Assembly (NCBI GenBank): GCA_034190875.2
Contig: CM067351.1
Location: 5,700,295-5,764,294, forward strand
DNA length: 64,000 nucleotides
Origin: Urechis unicinctus
Taxonomy: Eukaryota > Annelida > Polychaeta > Xenopneusta > Urechidae
Reading direction: 5' to 3'
This document shows, piece by piece, positions 1-17,689 of the stretch (the stretch's first letter is position 1; each line of letters begins with the position of its first letter). The translations under genes and the position numbers were made by a program. The notes under the pieces are model-generated. The model was not told where the DNA came from. It searched no databases and saw only the letters and a program-made list of their open reading frames with translations.

Positions 1-3000
1 GGCATAAATAATTAACACTAATTTTATGTGCACACAGGAAGATACGTAAGGCTTAAAATATTTTGTGTTCATTGAATTCAACATGAGCATAAGAACACTT
101 TGTCTGTCAGGGGTATTGCTAGTCACTTTCCATGTATTACGTTCCCAGAGTTTAGTTCACTAACGACATGTGTAGACCAATGACATCCAATAAAAATGAG
201 ATCTAATACAATCAGAATGCTATTGCATTCTGTTGACCAACACATGTCAACAACGTCCCGTCACTCAGTGACGGATAAGCGCCATGTCAAGTGTAGTAAA
301 CGTAATTAAAAAAAATATTGTAGGGGTTAATTAAGACAAATGCATCAAGGGGAAAATAATTTGACCACATAGTGGCCGGAATCATTATAGCCTTATTAGC
401 ATTGTATCATATCCCAATCTCTATCACAATCACTAAGCTGTCAATATTTATCAATTAACACGGAAATCTCGTCTTCTGGTGCTCGTATATGGTGCTGCAA
501 TTCGATCATATATTCAAAGTGCCATATGCTGCAGTGTTAAGTTTTGTTAAGTGTGAAGGCATTTGATTTTGCTTTTTCCATGTTATATAATGGCTCAATT
601 ATCATTCAAAGCAGTCACGAAAGGACCCACAATGGATTTGTTTGTTTAATTAATCTTGTGAACACTAAGGTAGTTCCAAGTCAAACTGCAATTTAATATA
701 GCTTTAAGAAGTACTCAAGGATATCTCCATATAGATGGGAACATTAGTTTTACTTTTTAAAGTCTGTGATGTAATCGACATGAGTGATATTACATTGTGT
801 GATTAATGTTGTCTGTATGTTATGTTACTGCTTAGAAATTGATGCTGTGGACGTCTGTTGGCGAATAAAACTTATGCATACCCTTTGTGTTTTGTTCCGC
901 TGGCTTAAGAGTGAAACCACACGATATCAATATTTCAGTTCAATTCTTTCGATCAGTTTCCGGACCCCACGATAGATATCTTGAAGTGTTTATAAATTAA
1001 CATAGCTCTAGCAAATATTCAACGCGTATTTCTTAATGCAACGGTCGCCGAAGGAACTCAACCGATCAGGTTGCGCTGGTGCTGATTTTAGGACAACAAA
1101 TGTAGAGTTTGTATAGATAGATGCCCTGCTCTGATGCACTGATTGAAGTTAATCCTTAAAGAACACCGGTTTGACTTAAAACGCAATGGAGGGAAAGCAT
1201 TCCCTATATGCTTTTATTACGATTGGGGAACATTACAAAAAGTCGACATTCTGCGTTTTGTCACTTTTGTGAGAAACGATTGCAGTTGCGATACTGAATC
1301 CAAGCGTCAACAAAGAGGTGGGTGGGGGGAGGGGGTGGGGTAACGGCGATGTTCCTTAATATGATTGTGGAGCAGTTATGTTTTAGGGGCATTATGCTTC
1401 CTGTGATTCTAGACCGAGGAACACAAGCAATATGTAGGCAATAACGTTTCAGAATTTTAAAACAGATGCGCGTAGTTGTACCATACTGTCTTTTCTTAAT
1501 ATGCCGTTGCTTATAATTTTATTTGACTTAACCATAAATGTATTACACTTCGTGTAAGCTTCTGTCACCAAATCTGACAGCTGGTGAGACGCAAGCCACC
1601 GAAGCGTAGAGAAGTTTCGTATCTGCTTCTGAAAGGCATGTTCAAGCTATGACTTTCATTTTGTAAGCCGGAAAGTACTCTTGCATTATGGACGAAGCAT
1701 CACATTAGACGCAGCTATGCATATAGCCATATGAAGTGGCTATTGCATTATAGCGATCTAGCCAGCAGAGTACATGCAGTCTTGATAAATGAAAGAATAC
1801 CGATATGTTGCTGGTCCCTATGCTGTCAACATATTACCCACATGTTAAGGATGAGCAATATTTTCCCACTATTGTTGCAAATATTTATAGCACGCTGTAC
1901 TATATATGCTGATAGAATGTATCTAGCCTTATCATCAGATATAGAGTTTGGCTCCAACGACAATCACGGAATGGTACATGCAAGGAATAAACTTTTGATG
2001 GATAAAGGCAACATATGACGGTTTAAATGAGATCATAAAGGTCTCACAAATAGTAAAACATTTATGAGAGTTTATGAACAGTTGCAGCCTCCGTGTCTCA
2101 CTCGATAAGACCTGTCTGATAACACGCCTCGAAACCTTACTGCTCCGTGCTTTGATTGCTGCATTAAAAATATTCCAGCTATTTAAGTACCATATACAAT
2201 TCACAGTGCTTTATATCGTTTCTGCATGAACGCATCTAGCTGCGCTGTTGCCAATTGATAATTACACAATGTTGATGGATACACGCCCCAGTGTTTTGCA
2301 TATTGAAACAATGCTGTCAACACCATGTAGATATTATGTATCTTCCTTACACAATGTGCTGACGATTACATGATCTAAATCCCGTAATTGAAGACTTGAA
2401 ATCCTAATGTTATACTATAGCCCTTGCCGCTAGCTGCAGGAAATGCTAATGAACTGAAGGTGTTAACGTTTACTAGTCCAATGGTCGTTTATGCAACATC
2501 GTAGAGCCTGACAAAAATTCTACAGGGTCCGATAACACATCCCTTTAGGACAGTTATGGTTCTGTTAATGTGTCGGATTATCAGTCCCTCATGCCCGACT
2601 TCTCTCGCAATCGCCCAATGTATATCGACAAACTTTCGTTAGCATTGAAAAACGTTTGGATCGAATTTTAAACCATTGAATTGGCTGTTGCATAACAGAC
2701 TACTTTGAAAACAAAGCTTCCCCTGAAGCTTTGCGTTTTCATCTACAGATAATGAATTCCATTCGTTGTCATAACTAAGATTAAGGAAGTGATAAGCTGT
2801 CGCACAAATTGCCCAGATTTATACTGCATTCTGTATTCTTTTTTCAATGATATCCATTTTATACCCTTTAGTTTTTATAGCGTCATGTTAACCCCGAACT
2901 ATTTTATCTGACTGTAAAAATTCGAATTGCGTTGTACCTGAATTCACCCCTTTCCCGCTCTCTCGTTGAGTCATCCTTACACTGATTGGGTCTTTGGATG

Positions 3001-4733
3001 CTTCCACTGAAGCGCAACGCAGCAGAACCTAGGCTTAGAGTGCTGTTTGGAATCTAACTTGTTCGAGCCAACATCTCTGCGACAAAACATTTACCACAGT
3101 GAATTATTTTCTATTTGATGCAGTGTCCGGTCTTGATATCATTAAGATAGCTCATCACTTGTATTTCATCGACTAATCTTGTAAACGACTTTGCAAATAA
3201 GTACTATAAGTTTTGTGGATGTGCAAACCAGATATCCAAATATGATAGCACTATCTGATAGTTAATTTGCTCCAAGAGATTACGGTTCATCGTGCAAGAG
3301 CAATTATCTTGCTTGGATTTTACCCTTTTATTCCTCTAATAAAGTCTATAAGCTGTCAATATTTATCAATCAACAACGCGGAATCTCGTCACATGCAGCT
3401 ATCTGGTGGCATTCTTCGTCAAATAATGTTCAGAGCCAAATGATGCAGTGTATTGATTGTGAAACATGAATGGGCCAGATGGCTCCTTTTCCATAATATA
3501 TAATTGTTTAAAAAGTACACACGGGGAAGGTTTAATAAATACAAACATTGTAGGTGTGAAGGATTGTTGTGTTGTAGTCAAGTGTTTGTGTGAAACTGTT
3601 TTCCCTTTGATATCTCTCTCTCTCGGACCTCACCACAATTGCTTGCGTAACAACCAACATTTCTCAGAAATCTCAACAATCGCGAATGCACGTTGCAACC
3701 CTGGTTAGTAAACACAACTGCAGTTATTGCGTTTAATGATGTTTTCATCATTTAAAATATTGACCATTTGGTAAAATATTGCACATATACCACGCGCATA
3801 TACAACCAAAAATTGATTATAATACTAATATGTCGTGGTACACTAACTCTGCTTTCCATTCAAAACGGCCTTGAACGGTAATTGTATTCAGCTTGCATAT
3901 CATTTAGAAGTATATATCCTAGGGGTGCCAGCAATTCATTAAGACTACAAACAGTAGAAATCATGACCATGTTATGGTGTCTGTATTTTACAAGACCAAA
4001 AAAACCTTATTGCTTTTGTCAAGACAAATATAGACATTACCGTTAAACAACTTTTCTGGTACGACTTTTGTTTGCCTTAATCCCATGTGACAGTGTAACT
4101 AAGATGATTAAATAAACAGTCTGGTGTTCCCGGAAACAGGGAGGCCTTACCTCCTGCTTCGCCGCTCTCCTTGGCTTTTCTCATTGTGAATGGGTACCGG
4201 TTGTTTTTGGTTGCACGATTGCTTGTGCAGCGAAATTGCAAGTTCAATTTGCTGTGGGTTTGAACTGAGGTTTCAGTTTGGTTGTGCTGCTGGTTTGCGA
4301 TTCAGATGCAAAACTTAACCAAATTAGAGAAAGGCTGAAATGGCAACTAGTCTGATTATTTCAATTAAGCAGGGCACGAGAGGACGAAGGGCGGTACTAA
4401 GCTGCGGTGATCATCATAATCGCTCCTGGCTATTCCAGTCGCAAAACCTCCACTGACGATAGAGTACTCTATTATGACAGACGAAGATCGTAGATTAACT
4501 GCAAGACTGAGAAGCACTAAAGTAGCAATAAAGAACACGGTGACAGCTTTCTTAATGTACAATATCACCTGTAAGAAAATCTGTAAATAAAAGTAAATGT
4601 AATGTGGTGAAATAATCATAATCGATATCTCCTAAATACAGCTTGTTTGTGCTTACACGCTGTGTAAACGACTCACGCTGCAGATAAGAGCAATTTACAT
4701 CGGGAACTAAAGCAAGGAAAGGCTTGTACCCAA
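1..4733 (+). repeat. Left arm of a giant inverted repeat
   Basis: Read as reverse complement, this stretch aligns with about 12590-17093. Anchors: bases 1-20 pair with 17074-17093; 270-450 with 16800-16990; 840-1540 with 14880-15640; 2195-2320 with 14720-14850; 2930-3000 with 14270-14350; 3300-3420 with 13840-13960; 4365-4560 with 12840-13000; 4640-4733 with 12590-12690. Identity in these stretches looks like 80-88% by eye. The arm has left-only segments at about 121-230 and 1560-2180, and lacks about 800 bp present in the other arm (about 15700-16500). The match reaches the first base of the window, so the outer boundary is unknown. No convincing coding region was found; the short open frames here are not conserved between the arms. 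Confidence 0.9.
4020..4560 (-). repeat. Block A of the ~2.9-kb repeat unit, left-arm copy
   Basis: Reverse-complement copy of 12840-13330. A more diverged third copy lies at 15740-16230 in the right arm. It is recognisable by the string around 4365-4400 (GGGCACGAGAGGACGAAGG) and by 4480-4530. No reading frame is shared between the copies. Confidence 0.8.
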
Positions 4734-4920
4734 AGATTTATTTCGTGGATTATTATTGGCATTGTTATTAAGCCTCACGGCATTTGTTTATGGCATAGTT
4801 GCTACACTGTTGTGCACAGACCTTATCTTCTGCCCATTCAGTAGCGGGTTACTGAAAGATCAGATGTAGGTAATGATCAAAATAGAGGAGCCTGAATATG
4901 TCGTTCATAATAGTTCTTGT

Positions 4921-7799
<2,879 letters not shown>

Positions 7800-8110
7800 T
7801 GCAACATAAGAACAAATGCACAATCATGTGTATTCGCGGCGTCGACTCCCGCTCACATCAATGTTTTCTCATCAATGCTGTGTATGTACGACTTTGGCTG
7901 CCTTATAAAGGCACCATATCATCATAAATGCGATCTGGTGTGTGTTCGCTACCACTCACATTAATACCATCTCATCATTACTGTGTACTATCGGCGTTGG
8001 CTGCCTCTCACATTAATACCATCTCATCATAACTGCGTACTGGTGACGTTGGTGGCCTCTCATATTATTACCATCTCATCATTACTGCGTACTGGAGGCT
8101 TTGCCGGACT
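7800..8110 (+). repeat. 52-bp minisatellite, about six copies
   Basis: Unit boundaries recur at 7852, about 7904, 7955, 8007 and 8059, so the period is 51-52 bp. The consensus begins CTCACATTAATACCATCTCA and continues with a TCATTACTGCGTACT string and a GTTGGCTGCCT string. The outer copies are the most diverged. Two overlapping open frames across the array reflect the repeat and not a gene. Confidence 0.9.
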
Positions 8111-8288
8111 GTCACATAAAGATCTCATGTGCGTCGGAGGCGTTGACTGCAATTACGTGTATCAAGAACGCTAATGGCAAAAGGCGTCAGCGAATGTGAT
8201 AATGACGCAGAGCATTTAATGCATGCTTATATTTTACAGGTTCCATTCATTAAGCAGGAGCCACCATAGCACATTGCATGTTATATTG

Positions 8289-9604
<1,316 letters not shown>

Positions 9605-11740
9605 AATAAAGTAATAACAATAATAATAATTTATTTTCTATAGCGTAAATTCCACAATAAGTGCTCTGAAACGCCAAGTGTTATGTGCATACATTAGCTT
9701 AAAATAATTTGGCGAAAGGAAGTGTTTATAATCGTAACATCTACATGTAAATGTCTCAGGGAGCTTGGAAGGTTATATCATGAGAATGGGCCAGCAACAC
9801 CAAAAGTCCGCTTCTGCTCCGATGCTGACAACGTAAAAGGAACTTGCAGTAAGCCTTGGTTAGCCGATTTCAATTCTTTTCCTGGAATATAGGGAGCGGT
9901 AAGATCTTCTAGGTACGTTGGTGCCATGTTATTTACGGATTTATAGACAAGTTCCAGAATCTTAAATTTAATTCGCTGTATCAGTGGCAACCAATTAATC
10001 GAGTACACATCCGGAGTGATGTGATCACACTTGGCGTGTCCAGTAATTAGCCTTGCTGCGATGTTTAGTATTCTTTACAGTTGATGTATAAGGGATGCAG
10101 GAGCGCCACCGAGAAGCGCATTGCATAAATCTATGTTTGATGTTATAAATGCATGTATTACTTGCTGCAGTGACATTCGGTCAAGAAAATGCTGCTTTAT
10201 TTTACAGATATTGCGAATCTGTATATATGAGCTTTTGCATATGGCTGTGACCTGCAGTTTCATTAATGCAAAAGAGTCAAATGTTACATCGATGTTTGTG
10301 GCTGCAGGTGATGGATTTATCTTATAATCATTGATACGTAAGCTTTTGGATGTGAACATGTTGGACATCTGTCTCGACGAAATATTCTGTTTTTTCTTCA
10401 TTCATTTTTAGATAATGTTGAGGCATCCATGTTTGAATCTTTGCCATGCATGATTGCATTTCCTCAATGGCGCCATCGATGTATTTGGGATCGCAGCATA
10501 AATATAGCTGGGTGTCATCAGCATATATATGATAATCCATATCAAGAAGTTTGTATCAGGCGACCAAGCGACGATGTGGGAGAAGAGCAGTGGTCCTAAG
10601 ATGGATCCCTGGGGCACGCAACAACTGACAGCTTTAGGGAAAGACTTTATGCCTTTTGTATATATACATTGCGTGCGCCCTTCAAGATATGTGATGTACC
10701 AGTTAAGCACAGCACTCCTTACGCCTATGCTTTGAAGAACTTGTATAAGGCACCTATGATGCACTGTGTCACACGCACCAACCTTCTGCTGGCCCAGTGC
10801 ATGGATAATGTCATTTGGGACTTTCACCAGTGCTGTTTCGGTGTTGTAATCATGTCTATGAGCTGACTGGTATGGTTCCATTAAATTGTCCTCTTTCAAA
10901 TATAGAGTTGTGCAGCCACTACCTTTTCTAGAAGCTTTGATGCGAAGGCTAATTTCGAGATTGGCCTATAGTTCTCAAATGTGTTTTTGTCCAATGAAGG
11001 TTATTTGAGAAGTGGGATAACCAGTGCCGATTTTAGTGAGTCTGGGAAAACCTGTTGATCATGATCTGTTGATCATAAATGTGAGTACAAGGGCAAGGTG
11101 CTGAGTATTTTCCTTCACAAATGAGGTTGGGATTGGGTCCAGGTCATGGTCCTGTTTATAAGGACATGATGATATTGTCTTTGTATACTCGTGCTCTGTT
11201 ATAAGCGCAAATTGATCAAATGAACATTCAGTCATAGTCAGACACTTAGATCGTGGTGTATGTTCATATGATTTGGAGCTACTGATATTTTTTATTTTAT
11301 CTATGGCGATCTCACTGAACTTGTTGATCATAGATTGAATATTCAAATCAGGTAGTAGTGAGTCTGGCTTTTTCCCCAGTAGCTTGCGTACTATGTTATA
11401 AAACTGTTTTGTATTCCTTTTGCTGCTAGTGATTTGCGCTCTATAGTGATTGTCTTTGGCTTGATTTCTCATTTTTGTTACTAGATCACGTTGTTTGATA
11501 TATGCATCTCCCTGAGTCCAACAGTGTTTTTCTAGATTCTCTCTGTCTGTCTTCGGTTTTGTTTTGCTTTGCGAATCTCAGCTGTGTACCACTCAGCTTC
11601 CGGTCTGAGTATGATGTTGCAGGCGCGAGTTTGCCAACACTGGTTTTCAGCAGTGTGGTGAATCATTGTCTGTTTTCTCCCTGATTTAATGCGAATTTGG
11701 TCATAAAGCGATGAGTCATTAGTGCCCATTCAGATTTATC
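9605..11740 (-). mobile_element. 5'-truncated non-LTR retrotransposon (CR1/L2-like LINE)
   Basis: In minus-strand orientation the copy starts abruptly near 11740 and runs through a linker region and the reverse transcriptase. It ends at about 9605 in an A/T-rich tail of TTATTA repeats, just after an ATTTACGCTATAGAAA string. Such a tail is typical of CR1/L2-clade 3' ends. The endonuclease and ORF1 parts are missing, as expected for 5' truncation during target-primed reverse transcription. It lies in the spacer between the inverted-repeat arms. No target-site duplication was located. Confidence 0.88.
9778..11735 (-). pseudogene. LINE ORF2 fragment: reverse transcriptase, broken
   Basis: ORF2 of CR1/L2-type LINEs copies element RNA into DNA at a nicked target. 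The pieces lie in family order. At 11729-11535 is a linker containing EAEWYTAEIRKAKQNRR. At 11472-11060 is KLLGKKPDSLLP followed by DLDPIPTSFVKE. Near 11030-10900 are ALVIPLL and NYRPIS. At 10899-10560 are PYQSAHRHDYNTETAL and VPQGSILGPLLF. At 10540-10400 is the catalytic YADDTQLY box, intact. At 10401-10075 is the thumb region (IRNICKIKQHF, FITSNIDLCNALL), and at 10008-9780 the C-terminal tail (INWLPLIQRIKFKIL, APTYLEDL). At least four frame changes and several stops separate the pieces. The CR1/L2 assignment rests on the YADDTQL box and the C-terminal tail type; the exact clade is uncertain. Confidence 0.88.
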
Positions 11741-12589
11741 ACGATTTAATGCGACCTTCCATCACACCACAACCCTTGATGGTCACTATGTGCTATATTT
11801 TGACGATATGAGTCGTAGTATTATTGGAATAACTCAAAACACATTTGATCATCACAGATATATGATTAGAGCTATGCTTATTTCTCACAAACATAGCTCG
11901 GCAGAACAGACACAAGAAGTAATTTATATGTCAGTATACGTGTCATTAGCATGAAACCGAGTGCATCGTGCGCTATGCTCTACGCAATAATGTAGTATTG
12001 ACAAACGACAACCTATTCGTATCCGCATTAACGCTAGCGTCTTGCAGGTGAATTAGCGTTTGAATTTGCAGGTAGTTTGTGTAATGAGTGCAGTGTTCAT
12101 GCAATCTTTTAATATGAGTGCTAAGACATGACAAATAGGCTATCCGCTACAGCTGAACATAACAAGTTCATTGTATCATTCATGAGGCATTCAACCTACC
12201 TGTGTATCTGCTATTCATTAACACATGCGACAGATGATACTGTTAGATTGAAGTTATTGAAGTTATTATTTCAATCAGCGCTAATGTTGCCCACATTGTA
12301 TTCTACATATATATTTATATATAGCGCACTTTCAAACGGGACCGATCAAAATCATCAGTAATCTATAGTTGTATTTTGTTATACATTTTGGTCATATGAT
12401 AATTCGAATGCTGGTCTATGGAGTTGGTGTATGCCTATTGCGCGTGATATGAGTTGTCTCTTTTGCGACAAGATCTATGATGAACGACATATTCATGTTC
12501 CTCTTTTTTTTCATTACCTACATCTTATGTAACGACTTGTCTTTGTTGTGGTTTAAGTGTTAACTATTCATAGCTTTTTTGTAGGTCGC
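11741..12589. other. No gene recognised (spacer, right part)
   Basis: AT-rich sequence between the LINE truncation point and the inner edge of the right arm. The longest open frame is about 77 codons, with nothing recognisable. Confidence 0.6.
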
Positions 12590-12839
12590 AATCTTTGGGT
12601 ACATAACAAGGCTTTCCTTGCTTCAGTTCCCGATGTAAATTGCTCTAATCCGCTGCGTGAGTCGTTTACACAGCGTGTAAGCACAAACAGGCAGTATTTA
12701 GAAGATATCGATAATTTTTTATTCACCACATTACATTTGCAGAAAAATATAGTTGACGTTCTTTTATTTACGGATTTTCCTACATGTGATATTGTGCATT
12801 AAGAAAGCTGTCACCGAAGTACAACGCGTGCGTTATTGC

Positions 12840-13330
12840 TACTATAGTGCTTCTGATTCTTGCAGTTAATAAACGATCTTCGTCTGTCATAACAGAGAAC
12901 TCAATCTTCAGAGGAGTCTTTGCGACTGGAATAGCAAGGAGCCATAATGGTGATCTTCGCAGCTTAGTACCTCCCTTCGTCCTCTCGTGCCCTGCTTAAT
13001 TGAAATAATCAGACTAGTAGCCTTTTCTAATTTGGTTGAGTTTTGCATCTGAAGCGCAAACCAGCAGCACAACCAAACTGAAACCTCAGTTCAAACCCAC
13101 AGCAAATTGAACTTGCAATTTCGCTGCACATGCAACCGTGCAACCAAAAACAACGGGTACCCATTCACAAGGAGAAAAGCCAAGGATAAGGGTAATGCAG
13201 TCGGTGCTTCCGGGAACACCAGGCTGTTTATTGAATCATCTTGGTCACACTGTCACATGTGATTAAGGCAAACAAAAGTAGTCTTACCAAAAAGTTGTTA
13301 AACGGTGAATGTCTATATTTGTCTTGACAA
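12840..13330 (+). repeat. Block A of the ~2.9-kb repeat unit, right-arm copy 1
   Basis: Direct diverged copy of 15740-16230, about 2895 bp upstream of it. Shared landmarks include TGAAATAATCAGAC (13001 and 15896) and the AACCAGCAGCACA string. It pairs in inverted orientation with 4020-4560. Confidence 0.8.
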
Positions 13331-15739
13331 TCAGCAATAAGGGTTATTTGGTCCTGTAAAATACAGACACCTGTACAGCATGGTCATGATATCCGCTGTT
13401 ATTATTCTGTATGGATTGCTGGCACTCTTAGGATATATACTTCTAAATGATATGCAAGCTGAATGCAATTACCGTTTATAGCCGTTTTGAATGTAAGTGC
13501 ACCACGACATATTATTATTATTATAAATTTTTGGTTATTTGCTTGTAGATGCGCGTGATATATGGGTAAAATTAGACCTAATGGTCTGTATTTTAAATTA
13601 TGAAAACATCATTGAAAGAGATCCGAGAGAGAGAGATATAAAAGGAAAAACAGTTTTACGCAAGCAATTGACTATAGCAAAACAATGCATTGACTTCACA
13701 CCCACAATGTTTGTATTAATTAAACCTTCCCGGCGTGGACGTTTTTAACTATCATATATTATGGAAGAGGAACCATCTGGCCCCTTCACGTTTCGCAATA
13801 CTTTACACTGCCACATATGGCTCTGAACATTATAAGACAAACATTGCCACCAGATAGCTGCATGTGACGAGATGCCGCGTTGTTGATTGATAAATATTGA
13901 CAGCTTATAGACTTTATTCGAGGGATAAAAGGGTAAAATCCAAGCAAGATAATTGCTTTCGCACGATGAACCGTACTCACTTGGAGCAAATTAACTATCC
14001 GATAGTGCTATTATATTTGGATATCTGTTTCGCACATCTACAGCGCTTATAGTTCTTGTTTGTAAAGATTAGTTGATGAAATAAAAGCGATAAGCTATCT
14101 TAATGATATCAAGACCGGACACTGCATCAAATAGAAAATAATTCACTTTTGTAAATGTTTTGTCGTAAAGAAGTTGGCCTAAACAAATAAGATTTCAAAC
14201 AGCACTGTAGGCATAGGTTCTGCTGCGTTGCGCTTCAGTGGAAGCCTCAAAAGACCCAATCTGTGTGAGGATGACTCAGCGAGAGAGCGGGAAAGGGGCG
14301 AATTCAGGTACAACGTAATTCGAATTCTTACAGCCAGAGAAGTAAAATGGTACAGGTTTAAAATTCGATCCTAACGTTTATCAATGCTAACGAAAGTTTG
14401 TTGATATACATTGGCCGATTAAGAGAGCAGTCGGGCATGAGGGACTGATAATCCGACAAATTAACAGAACTATAGCTGTCCTGAAAGGATGGGTTATCGG
14501 ACTTGTAGACTATTAGTCAAGCTCAATGATGTTGCATAAACGGCCATTGGACTAGTAAACGTTAGCAGCCTCAATTCACTAGCATTTTCTGCAGCTAGCG
14601 GCAAGGGCTATAGTATAACATTAGGATTTCAAGTCTTCAATTACGGAATTCAGATCATATAATCGTCAGCACATTGTGTAAGGTAGATACATAATATCTA
14701 CAAGGTGTTGACAGCATTGTTTCGACATACATAACACTGGGACGTGTATCCATCAACATCGTGAAATTATCAGTTGGTAGAAGCACAGCTAGATGCGTTC
14801 ATGCAGACACAATCTAAAGCACTTGGAATTGTATATGGTACTGAACAAGATGTGATTGTGGAATGCACTTCATTACTCCCGGAAAGCGTTTTCTTGTGAT
14901 ATTTATGGTTAAATCAAAACAAATTATGAGCAACAACATATTCGGACAGTATGGTACAACTACGCGTATCTGTTTTAAAATTACTGAAACGTTATTGCCT
15001 ACATATTGCTTGTGTTCCCCGGTCTAGAATCACAGGAAGCATTAAGCCCCTAAAACATAATTACTTCATAATCATATTAAGGAACATCGCCGTCCCCTCT
15101 TTGTTGACGCTTGGATTCAGAATTGCAACAGCAATCATTCCTCACAAAAGTGAAAAAACTTAGAATTTCATTTCATTGTTGTTTATTTTTGTTCCCCATT
15201 CGTAATGAAAGCATATATGGAGAATTTTCCCTCTATAGCATTTTCAGTCAAAGTTGTGTTCTTCTTCGTTTGTCCTTATAGTTAGGAATAACAATCAGTG
15301 CACCATGGCATGGCATCAAGAAAAGCATTTTCTGTGTTCAATCTATAAAAACTCTACAGTTGTTGTCCTAGAAGCAGCACCAGGGCAATCTGATCGGTTC
15401 ATTTCCATCGGCGGCCGTTGCATTAAGAAATACGCGTTGAGCATTTGCGAGAGCTATGTTGATTTATTAATACTTCAAAATTCTATCGAGGGGTCAAGAA
15501 AAAGATCAAAACGGTTAAACTGACATATCGATATTGCGTAACATCCTCTTAAGGAAATACCAGCGGAGCAAAACACAAAAGGATGTGTATAAAGTACAAG
15601 TTTTATTCGCCAACAGACGTTCACAGCATCAATTTCTAAGCAGTAACATAACGACAGACAACATTCATCACACAATGTAATATCACAAATGTCGAATTTA
15701 AAAAACTCTGTGCGTTAACACTACAACAAATCTTATCAG

Positions 15740-16230
15740 TTCTGTAGTGTACCTGTGTTTTGTCGGTCATAACAGAGTAACTGTCGAGGCGAACTCACTC
15801 TTCAGAGGATCCATTGCTAAGGGAATAACAACGAGCAATTATGTTGTTCACCGCAGCTCAGCATCCCCCTTCGTTCTACCAAAACCAAGATTAGTTGAAA
15901 TAATCAGACCAGTTGCCGTTTGAGCTTCTCCCCCTATTTAGTTTAGTTTTGGTTTGCTTCAGAATCACAAACCAGCAGCACAGCCAAACCTAAACTTAAG
16001 TTCAAGCCCACAGCAAGTATAATTTTTAATTTGGCTGCACATGCAATCGTGTAGCGAAACATGGGTGCCATTTCTCAACGGGAAACAGTCAGGGAGAGCG
16101 GTCATGCTGTCGTTGAGACCTGCTCATTGAATCCTCTTTGTTACATTGTCACAAGTGATTAATGAAACAAAAGCAGATATTTCGTACCAGAAACGTTGTC
16201 TAATCATGAACGTATGTACTACTCTTGATC
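15740..16230 (+). repeat. Block A prime of the ~2.9-kb repeat unit
   Basis: More diverged direct copy of 12840-13330 (about 70% by eye). It is absent from the left arm, whose sequence joins straight across at about 750-780. It belongs to the second unit of the direct repetition (A prime, then C at about 16800, then B prime at about 17700). Confidence 0.75.
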
Positions 16231-17689
16231 GAATGGAAATTATAGTTTTAGGTAGTGATATTTTAGTTATGCCTGTTAAACATTGGTGGTTCACTGGATT
16301 GTTATGCAAGCTGTCAATTGGCCGTCTTTTGACACACTATGAGTACGAGGCAAAATACATATGTTGATGAAGTTTGAAATGCAACTTAACTACATATCTT
16401 CACAGTAATGCATTGTGCAGCGAGGTGAGTAGAGCCCGACGAGTGCTGCATTATGAGGCGTGTTAGCTCATAACTATTACCACCTTTGCCATAGCCTGTA
16501 CAAAGCAGTAAAAGGTAAAACTATTGTTCCAATCACTTTGGAGATACCTTAAAGTACCTCTTAAAGCTATATCAAATTGAAGTTTGTCTTCAACATGGAA
16601 CCACCTTAGTGTTCACAACATGAATTAAACAAACAACTCCATTGGGGGTCCTTTCGTGACTGCTTTGAATGATAATTGACCCATAATATAACCTGGAACA
16701 AGACGCATCAAATGCCGTCACACTATGCCGCTTTGAATATATGATCGAATTGCAGCACCATATATCATAGGCGCTGTATAGGGGATTTCAGTGTTGTTAA
16801 TTGAAAATATTGACAGTGATTAGTGATTGTGAGAGGGATTGGGATATGATACAATGCTAATAAGGCTAGAATGATTCCGGCCACAATGTGGTCATTTTTT
16901 TCCATGATTCATTTGTCTTAATTAACCCCTTCAATACTTTTAATTACGTTTGCTACACTTGACAAGGCGCGTCACTGAGTGAATGGACGTTGTTGACAAG
17001 TGTTGGTCTGCTTGTGGAAAGTGTTCTTGTGCTCATGTTGCATTCAATGAAAACTTCCTGTGTGCACATAAAATTAGTGTTAATTATTTATGCCTCATGT
17101 GTTATTGCTTAAAGATTACGTAAGCTTGATAGTAACATTTGTTACAGCCGCGCATTCCTACAGAAGAAAAATGGTACGGAGCAAACATGACGGAATGTAC
17201 TCATATGATATATGACTGCATGCAACCTGCCTCTTATTGGTTCACTATAATGCAATAGCCACTCCACCTCTAGTCAGATTCGGAGACTGGAGCTTACACA
17301 AAGACACAAAGTGTAATATCTTTCTTCACTCCAGTACCTCCAATTTTGTAACAACAGAGGTTAAGTAAAAGGAAATTGTGCATTGTATGAATAACTGTAA
17401 AGGGAGATGTTGCCTGCATTCACCGGCGCTTTATGCAAGATTATTATCAACGGCGGACGTTTTTATGCCATCATATAGCTTTTTGTGCCATCAGGCTCCA
17501 GTGCAATTAGACGAGCGTGTCTACTATCTAACACCATTCAACTACGGTTGTTATGTAATGATAACTGCTCCGCATCTAATCATAAGAGACCAAGGTTTAT
17601 GAGTAATCAATAGACCGCACTTGCCTTAACATCGAACCCACGAGTCACCTCGTCTACCTTTTTGTCTTTGTGTCTTTGTAATGATTAAC

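Larger units (their letters stand above)
12590..17093 (-). repeat. Right arm of the giant inverted repeat
   Basis: This is the reverse-complement partner of 1-4733. The inner boundary is about 12590: inward of it I see no match to bases beyond 4733. Relative to the left arm it carries an extra segment at about 15700-16500, which is itself a diverged direct copy of 12840-13330. The arms therefore already contained a direct repetition before, or apart from, the inverted duplication. I see no terminal transposon motif or coding region that would identify the family. Confidence 0.9.

Noticed and set aside
1735..1752. 18-bp inverted match AGTGGCTATTGCATTATA with about 17247-17264
   Set aside because: It lies off the main arm alignment and has no flanking similarity. 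A match of this length could be chance in a window this size.
3399..3581. Short conserved peptide FTPTMFV/IKPS shared between the arms (3399-3581 minus and 13539-13748 plus)
   Set aside because: The similarity follows from the DNA repeat itself. The frames break differently in the two arms, so there is no sign of coding constraint.
7800..8110. Possible CRISPR-like array
   Set aside because: The 52-bp units are contiguous tandem repeats without distinct spacers, in a eukaryotic context.
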